Source: Hydractinia symbiolongicarpus
Lineage: Eukaryota; Cnidaria; Hydrozoa; Anthoathecata; Hydractiniidae
Direction of reading: 5' to 3'
Length of the DNA stretch: 64,000 nucleotides
Assembly (NCBI RefSeq): GCF_029227915.1
Contig: NC_079877.1
Location: forward strand, 12,523,351-12,587,350
Shown here: positions 57,754-64,000 of the stretch, one piece after another
Numbering within the stretch: position 1 is the first letter of the stretch
Layout of the letters: each line of letters opens with the position of its first letter
Notes under the pieces: model-generated
What the model was told of the DNA's origin: nothing
Database searches by the model: none
Seen by the model: only the letters and a program-made list of their open reading frames with translations
Translations under genes and position numbers: made by a program

Positions 57754-59550
57754 ATGTATTCAGATATTTCAGATAGCGACAGCGACCTAGATTGGTTGTT
57801 TACGGACGATTCTTTGTCCGATGATGAAAATGAAGATTACATCAACGAAATTTTACAATGCGGTAAATATTTATTTTTATCTCGTCGTAAAATTTTCAGC
57901 AACGGTCTTGAAAACAAAAAAATATATAATTGCCCAATTTATCTTGTGATTTTCCGTAGTCATGAGAAAAAAACTACTATAATTATAAAACTATATATTT
58001 TCTTTATTCGTAAATTTAAAGCTCGATGATGCAAAATCTTTAAAAGATTTGTTGTTTTTTTACCAACAACACACAAATATTCGAAAAACCTCACTATTTT
58101 AACTTTTCTCTTCGCACATGCCGGTGTGAGCATAAGAAGTAAATAATAGCAATTGAAGTTTGTTGCGATATTGCTTCTGAAAATTACGAAAAAAAACTAT
58201 TTTTGCTTTATTATTTTTGTCAACTTGCACTGTTATATTAACTTAATGTATAATTATACTTATACAATTGATTATGGTGGGCTGCACATTGCAAAAAAAA
58301 AATTATTAACAATTTTATGTGACAGAAACGGCTTGTCAGAAGCAAATAATGTTCCGCAAAAAAACTGTGTGACGTGCGGTTGCATTACGTAAAATGATTT
58401 CAGACAAATTAGATAGCCGCTTGTTTAGACACTCAGTTGAGCAGCCTAGTGCCCATGGATTAAGATTTGAATCATTTTTTGTAAACTATCACAAAAAAAA
58501 ATCAAATGGATAAACTTTTTTCCTTTAGCCTTCAATTTTGTCAATTCAATACGCGATTTGTTTTATAAAAACTGCGTTTTTAAGAGCGTTGAGGCTGAGA
58601 TTTTGCCAATAATTAAGAACATATTAAAAACGTACTCAACCTGAATTCCTTCACAGATTATAAGAACAAAATAATGTATTCCAGTAATCTTTTTTTGTTT
58701 GCTTGAATTTTTTATATTTTGTGCTGGACTTAAACATATTATCTCATGTATATAAATACATAAATTTCAGAAACTTTGGGAAAAATATATCAATAAGAAC
58801 AAATAGAGGCTAAATTCTGAAGTCGTGTTCTTACTATTAAGAACAAAATAAGAATAAAACAGACTGAAAGTCTCAAAAGTAAGAATAGCCAGCCTCAAGT
58901 CAGATTTTACTAAATAAACATTAATAAACTTGTTTAGTAATCACTCGCGTCATTATTTGCATTTATAGAATAGTCTTTTTCTTATTTTAGCTTCAAAAAA
59001 ACGAGGCAGACCAGCGCTACACGAGCAACATCCGGGCTTGGTTCCATGTATCGCATCCTACATAAGTCAGAACTCGGCCGAGGCCCATTTGAGGCGCAGA
59101 GACAGTATTATGTACACAAATGGTGTAAGCTTAAAAGATATTGTCTCTCACATAAAAAGTACGCTCGGGTTAAATGTGAGTAAGAGCGCAGTGCATTACC
59201 TCATGAGACCGAGGAGAAAAAAAACCACTTCGAGCAAGCGTCACAAATCGTTGGTTGATGCACGTGTTCCGCCCAAGCGCAACACGGGAGAAAAAAAGAT
59301 CCATGAAGATTTTCATTTTTCTTGCTCCCAAGTTAACTTGGTTAATGAGTTAGCGCAGTTATGCAATGAAAACACAATCTCCTTGTCAGTTGACAACAAA
59401 AACAAGGTGGATGTTGGTATTCCCGCCACGAGTAGACGTGCGCAAATCCGACGTTATCACATCGAAAATGAGGCTCCCATTTACAATGACCACGACTTCC
59501 CCTATCCGAATAGTAAATTAACCCCAGCAACTATGATTTATCATAGTTAA
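57754..59550 (+). CDS. Transposon-encoded AT-hook/HTH protein, possible transposase fragment
   Basis: Two exons (57754-57862 and 58991-59550) joined in frame give 222 residues. Exon 1 is highly acidic (SDISDSDSDLDWLFTDDSL). Exon 2 opens with an AT-hook, KKRGRPALHEQHPG. A helix-turn-helix-like stretch follows (GVSLKDIVSHIK...SKSAVHYLMRP), then a conserved-looking block SLSVDNKNKVDVGIP and YNDHDFPYPNSKL. The Asp in SVDNKNKV could be the first acid of a DDE-type nuclease, but no later catalytic residues remain, so the protein is probably a truncated transposase or a DNA-binding accessory factor. I have an impression of similar proteins being common in cnidarian genomes, but cannot confirm it. 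A longer in-frame start at 57676 exists within the repeat array; I prefer 57754. Confidence 0.65.
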
Positions 59551-60447
59551 TAGAAATATCTAAAATTTATTAACTCCCTATTTTAACTTTTCTTCGGGTA
59601 TAGGTTCAGCATGTTTATGTTTCTCATAACATACTTAAAAAAAGAATCAAACTGATAAAAAAAACGACAACTCACTCGCACGTGTGCTCTGACCCTCTGA
59701 AACCAATGAATGAATCACGATTCGAACACAGAGCAGAAGATAAAAATTGTTACATTTTTCTTCTTGAAAAATTCGAAAAGGACGGTTTCTCTTAGCTCCC
59801 CAACATAACATTTAAATGTATTAAGTTAAAAAGAGCTAATATACTGAAATGTACGAACCATTACAGGCAGAATACACCTAAATACACCTAAATACACCTG
59901 AGAACAAACATCTTGACATAAATTTTGCTTTTATCCCTGATCTGTGTACTGGTTTCGTTTAGTTAATGAATACCATGTTAAGGCTATTTTCTACCTCAAG
60001 AAAATTTTCGGCGATTTTTGATTGGCTAATTTTAATGTTTTTCGATGATGTGACGTTTGCGGAGGAACGCCAGCCATTTCGAATATATCTCCCAGTAAAG
60101 ACGAGCTATGTTTCGCATCTAACTATCTATATTTAATATCTATATATTCCTTCCTAACAACATATTTAAAGAATCCTAATCTTAAAGAATATTTATGGCT
60201 AAATTCAGTTTCAGATATACTTACCAGTAAATATCGAAAATAACTCAAGATTCCATCTGTCACGACCAATAATAATATTTTTTGTGAGATTTGTTTCGCT
60301 TTTCCACAACATAGTTCCAGCTTCGAACGACGAAGTTTGCTGTGATAAAATGTTGCCAAGTTTGATAAATATACAGACCGTAACATTCAACAATCGAACG
60401 AGTACAAACAATGTAGCTTAAGTTAATCAGTAGCTGTGCCACTGCTA
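59551..60447. other. Non-coding interior of the transposon
   Basis: Follows the carried gene. No continuation of the transposase frame was found on either strand; the minus-strand frames at 60123-60442 have no motif. ATACACCTAA is tandemly repeated three times near 59872-59900. This is where the rest of a DDE domain would be expected. Confidence 0.45.
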
Positions 60448-60945
60448 GCCAGGAGACCCAGCGTAATTTTTCTTACCACCGGGAAATCGGAGTAGTTAAG
60501 GTGGGAAAATTACGCTGGGTCTCAAACGATTTTTCTGCGGCCAAAATCTGGCCGCGCTTTTTGATTGGCTAATTCTATTGTTCTCTGCTCACGTGATTAT
60601 TATCGGGGAAAGCCCTTTTCATCCCGAATATTCCAGCGAGTGGTTTCACTCACCCTAACAAACATTAGTATTCTACAAAGTTTGTACCAAAGTAAGATTT
60701 GACCAAGCTTGGTAAACAACTCACAGATAAATTAAAATGTCCTCCGAAGCGATTAGTCACATTGTTCGATTTAAACTCGGGGTTTCCGCTGAGTCATTCG
60801 TTCGCGTCTAAGCTTTAGTTTGAGAGAAACTCATTTTATCAACTGAAGAAGAAAGCTTAGTTAACTAGGCTATGCCACTGCCGTTCCGCTAGAACAATGG
60901 AATAATTTCTTTTTCACGGAACAAAATCACGCTGGGTCTCCTGGC
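60448..60945. mobile_element. Foldback element nested in the 3.9-kb transposon
   Basis: About 498 bp with inverted ends GCCAGGAGACCCAGCGT at both sides. The first 70 bases are themselves a palindrome: GAGACCCAGCGTAATTTT near 60453 returns in inverse near 60521, enclosing GGTGG/CCACC arms. There are thus three copies of the end motif in one element. No target duplication is clear. No coding capacity. Confidence 0.75.
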
Positions 60946-61005
60946 CAAGATTTTTAAAGTTTCGTGTTAAACTCACGGAAGTGTTCGAAAATATTTTTCA
61001 ACTTT

Positions 61006-61267
61006 TGAGACGAATTTATTATAGCAGAGACGAATTGAGACGATTTGAGACGAATTAAGAAAATTCATAGACGAAATGAGACGATTCGGAGACGAATTTG
61101 TTTTTAAAATATGATATTCGGAGACGAATTTGTGACTATCAGGAGACGATATGAGACGAATTAAGACGGTTAAGACACTACAATGTTATCACAAAAAATC
61201 GTCTCGTATGAAAGAGTTAAGACGAACAAAACAAATTTACAAGACGATTTAAAATGAGCCGAATTTA
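61006..61267. repeat. Right subterminal GAGACG array
   Basis: A dozen or so GAGACG/AAGACG words in 260 bp, several as GAGACGAATT, mirroring the left array. Orientation is again mostly direct with one CGTCTCG near the outer end. Spacing is irregular. Confidence 0.9.
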
Positions 61268-61292
61268 GACGAAATTTGTGGACGATCCCTTA

Positions 61293-64000
61293 GCATTCCC
61301 GCTTGTATTGCAAAAAACATTAATGGGCATCATTCAATTCGTTTTTTTGCAGTATGCTTTTTTGATATTGTATTGAACATAAGGAGAATTGCTTAGTAAT
61401 TTCCGTAACACTTCTAAAAAACAATCTTTGACCCCGGGAAAATATTATTGAAAAAACAGATTTTCTGCAAAAAAAAAATTTGCATTTTTCGATTTTGCAA
61501 TGGTTTTTGTCTGGGGGTGTTGATTCTTTTTTACGAAACAAAAAGGGTCAGCTTAAAAAGAATCCGCCATCTCTTTATATATTTTGACCTTTGCGTCACT
61601 TCAATTGTCCAACAATCAATGGTATATACTCAGCTTTACAATACCTGAATAATTAGAAGCTCCATTAAGCTAAATTCTCATTCATTAAGAACAGAACGGA
61701 AAGGATTGATAGTTTATCGGTTACACCGCTAATTATCTCTGTACACAAAAAAAATGAAATGACTCCATCTTTCAGTTTTCATTAGAACAGATTAAAATAA
61801 AAAATCTTATCAAACGATCCAGTCTGATCCGTTAAAATTTTTGAGTGGATATTCACCTTATCACACAACGAGGTGTTGAGTATCGGAAATTTCCGTTCGC
61901 AAAGCCGCCAAATAGGTTTTCAGAACAAAGGGGATAATGTAGTGGTTCCATTTTTAAAAAGATTTGTACGTTCTATCTCCTGATTGGCAAAAAACGTCAG
62001 AAGTTTTGCTATTTAGAATGAAAAGCTGTTTGTATAAGCTATCTACAAGTAAGAAATCCTGGCCTTGCTTCGATAAAAAAATAGACGACCCTTTATTTAC
62101 CTTTCAGAAACTTCAAACAGAATGCAAAAATTCGCTGTGGAACAAAAAGTAATTAAATTTTAAGCAGATAGGGGCATTTTTAACAAATTTGAAGCTTCTG
62201 ATGACGTCACGGAAAATGTGCTGACGCAAGCAAAAATGTATTGCTGCCATTTTTTTCCATTTATGACGGAATAGTACGTCATAAATGTTTGATTCAATTT
62301 GAACGACCCTATCAAAAGTTATTGTGGGTGGCGGAATCCGCCTCCCCTCCCGGTCATAGTATGTTCGAAAAACCCCGGACCGAATAGGGTTAAAATGTTT
62401 CAAGTGTAAAGTATTGCAATAAAAGAAAAAGCGTGTAATGATCGATTCTCCGCGTTTCTCATAAAACTTTTTTGAAATTTATGATTTTGAAATTAAATGA
62501 ATCTTATAAAAAGAACTCTTCTTATATTTTTACTAAAGAATTCACTTTTATTGTTTTTGTATTTTTTGAATAACAAATCCGAATAAGTTTAGTCGCAGCC
62601 TAATAAAACATCCTCACCTCCCTACAGCAGAAGTTGTTCGTATGTGTCACGACAACTTGGATTTCTTTCTACGCGTTATCTTAGAAACTTGAATAACACC
62701 TATATGAGAAACAGGAAAAAAACACAGCAGTGTCATAATGACATTTGTGACAAATCGTAACTATGCTTCCGCTACAGAAAATTAACATTGCTTTACGTGA
62801 TTGTTCTCACATTTGCCAATTAACAATTTTTAGATGATTCACATTCCGTGCGTTTTGCTTTGTTTTGCTTTTTTAATTTGAAGTTTTCTGATAGCCTTTT
62901 TTGTTTTTGCATTATTGTTTCATGCATAGGATCAAATAGATTTTATTTGAAGGATTTACATTGCGACATTTTTTACCTCATTTTGGCAGAAGTCTTACAA
63001 TTAAAATGCAGTATACTTCTACATGCCGTAAATTCATCTTATCAACGCCTGTAATCAACGCCTTATTGTTCAACGCCTTCCCCTAATGAACTCTAGTTTA
63101 AAAGTCTAACAAGAAACAATATAAAACCAACTAAATAAGGGTTTAAAAGAAAAAAATGTATACTTCTTCTTAAAAAACTCGCCTTAAAAGACCTCACGTA
63201 CCGACTTATACACGCTGAAGCTGCAGAAATGGGCGCCCTTATAAAAAGCCGATGTTTGTAGTAGGACCCACCCCGTAGTCTAAATTTCTCCATTATTTCA
63301 TTATGCAATTTAACTACCAAAAGTTCCATAAGTGGTTTCTTGAAGGGGTAATTTTATCCAACTTTTATTATTGAGTTTTTTTTGTCTCCTTTTTAGTTGA
63401 AATTTGTACAAACAACTAATGATCAAGACGTCAACGTTTTTTCACTGACCCTTCTTTTCCTTTTGTGGTAAATAAGCTGCATCAGTAGTTTCTTAGAGAA
63501 CCTTCTACTCGACTTTAGCCGAGTTTGTTATTAAAGAAAGCGTGTATCACGAACAAGTATGTCCGCCCTTTGCCAGTTTGTGATATAGAGACTGAAGCTT
63601 CTAAAGCCGTCTAAACTGTTAAACCTAATAAAATTCAAAATTCTGCGTTAAAAAGACTAAACGCTGGAGATATATTATACACCGCAGAAAGAAACATAAT
63701 AAAGAATTTTGTCAAAAGAAACCCAGCACCATACCAAAATATCGCATTTAAGATCGTTTCATATCTTCTCTAAATCACAACATTCGATTTGACGTTCTAT
63801 TTCCATACATACACAAATATATGTTCGAAAACGTAGATTTTATCAAACGTAACAGTCTACCCCCTAATCAGTGGACACCTTTGGTGCAATTAGTGGTAAA
63901 TAAAGATGTCATTTGCTTCGCGGTTTATTTTTTTCGCTTTAAGTCAACAGGAAACTGTCCTTTAGAAGCCTGCCTAAGCTAACTTTAGGTCACTAGAAAA
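61293..64000. other. Intergenic, no supported gene
   Basis: No coding region stands up. At 62160-62400 a GC-richer block (GGCGGAATCCGCC, CCCCTCCCGG, AACCCTATTCGGTCCGG) keeps a 96-codon minus-strand frame and looks like one end of an uncharacterised repeat. The frame at 63093-63329 (minus) is unrecognised. The last kilobase shows nothing of note. Confidence 0.5.

Larger units (their letters stand above)
57405..61289 (+). mobile_element. 3.9-kb DNA transposon with TTA duplication and GAGACG end arrays
   Basis: Perfect 22-bp terminal inverted repeats (57405-57426 and 61268-61289), each starting GGGATCGTCCACAAATTT. TTA flanks both ends (57402-57404, 61290-61292), a 3-bp duplication as in PIF/Harbinger elements. 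Both subterminal regions, about 280 bp each, are packed with GAGACG/CGTCTC words, often as GAGACGAATT, with a partial internal tandem repeat at 57590-57671. These look like binding arrays for the transposase. One two-exon gene (57754-59550) is carried. The perfect ends imply recent movement. A second foldback element has inserted at 60448-60945. Confidence 0.9.

Noticed and set aside
62113-62403. 96-codon minus-strand frame
   Set aside because: The sequence looks like a GC-rich repeat end with palindromic words, and the peptide has no domain.
1-64000. CRISPR array, bacterial operon or phage content
   Set aside because: Introns, polyadenylation signals, LINEs and SINEs show a eukaryotic nuclear genome; the direct repeats present are minisatellites and duplications without unique spacers.

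Overview
The window is AT-rich animal nuclear DNA: genes are split by GT-AG introns and the spaces between them are full of transposon debris. Product identities (U2AF1, NIP7, XPG/ERCC5, mitochondrial ATP synthase factor 6, a nuclear IkB-like ankyrin protein, an ER thioredoxin-like protein, a microsomal P450) place it in Metazoa. The compact introns, high AT content and transposon repertoire look like an invertebrate, and I would guess a cnidarian, but no single feature proves that. I joined exons by eye. For five spliced genes the summed exon lengths are whole codons and every junction keeps the frame, which is strong internal support.

Layout. 299-3365 (+): 3' part of an ER-lumenal thioredoxin-like gene ending in a DEL-type retention signal. 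6336-11640 (+): nuclear IkB/Bcl-3-like ankyrin protein. 13475-14281 (-): single-exon, probably N-myristoylated, charged protein. 17301-29702 (+): U2AF1, with an 8.6-kb first intron holding a mariner-like element, two families of broken LINEs and a tRNA-derived SINE. 29703-34875: gene-poor, with LINE debris, a tandem CRE array, two minisatellites and a small Harbinger-like MITE. 34876-35187 (-): ATP synthase coupling factor 6. 35188-40657: gene-poor, with a SINE split by a 630-bp DNA transposon. 40658-41200 (+): NIP7. 41559-51021 (+): XPG/ERCC5 in 15 exons. 51224-57171 (-): complete six-exon cytochrome P450, tail to tail with XPG. 57405-61289: a 3.9-kb DNA transposon with perfect 22-bp terminal inverted repeats, TTA target duplication, dense GAGACG arrays at both ends, and a two-exon AT-hook protein of a kind I do not recognise. 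61290-64000: no supported gene.

The genes are mostly independent housekeeping functions (splicing, ribosome biogenesis, nucleotide-excision repair, oxidative phosphorylation) plus one immune or transcription regulator and one P450; I see no pathway cluster. The most interesting material is mobile DNA: the 3.9-kb transposon, several clean nested insertions that give relative ages, and a family of short foldback elements ending in CAACCTCGTCCCCAGG that recurs across most of the window. Among host proteins, the P450 stands out because its I-helix lacks the usual acid-alcohol pair.
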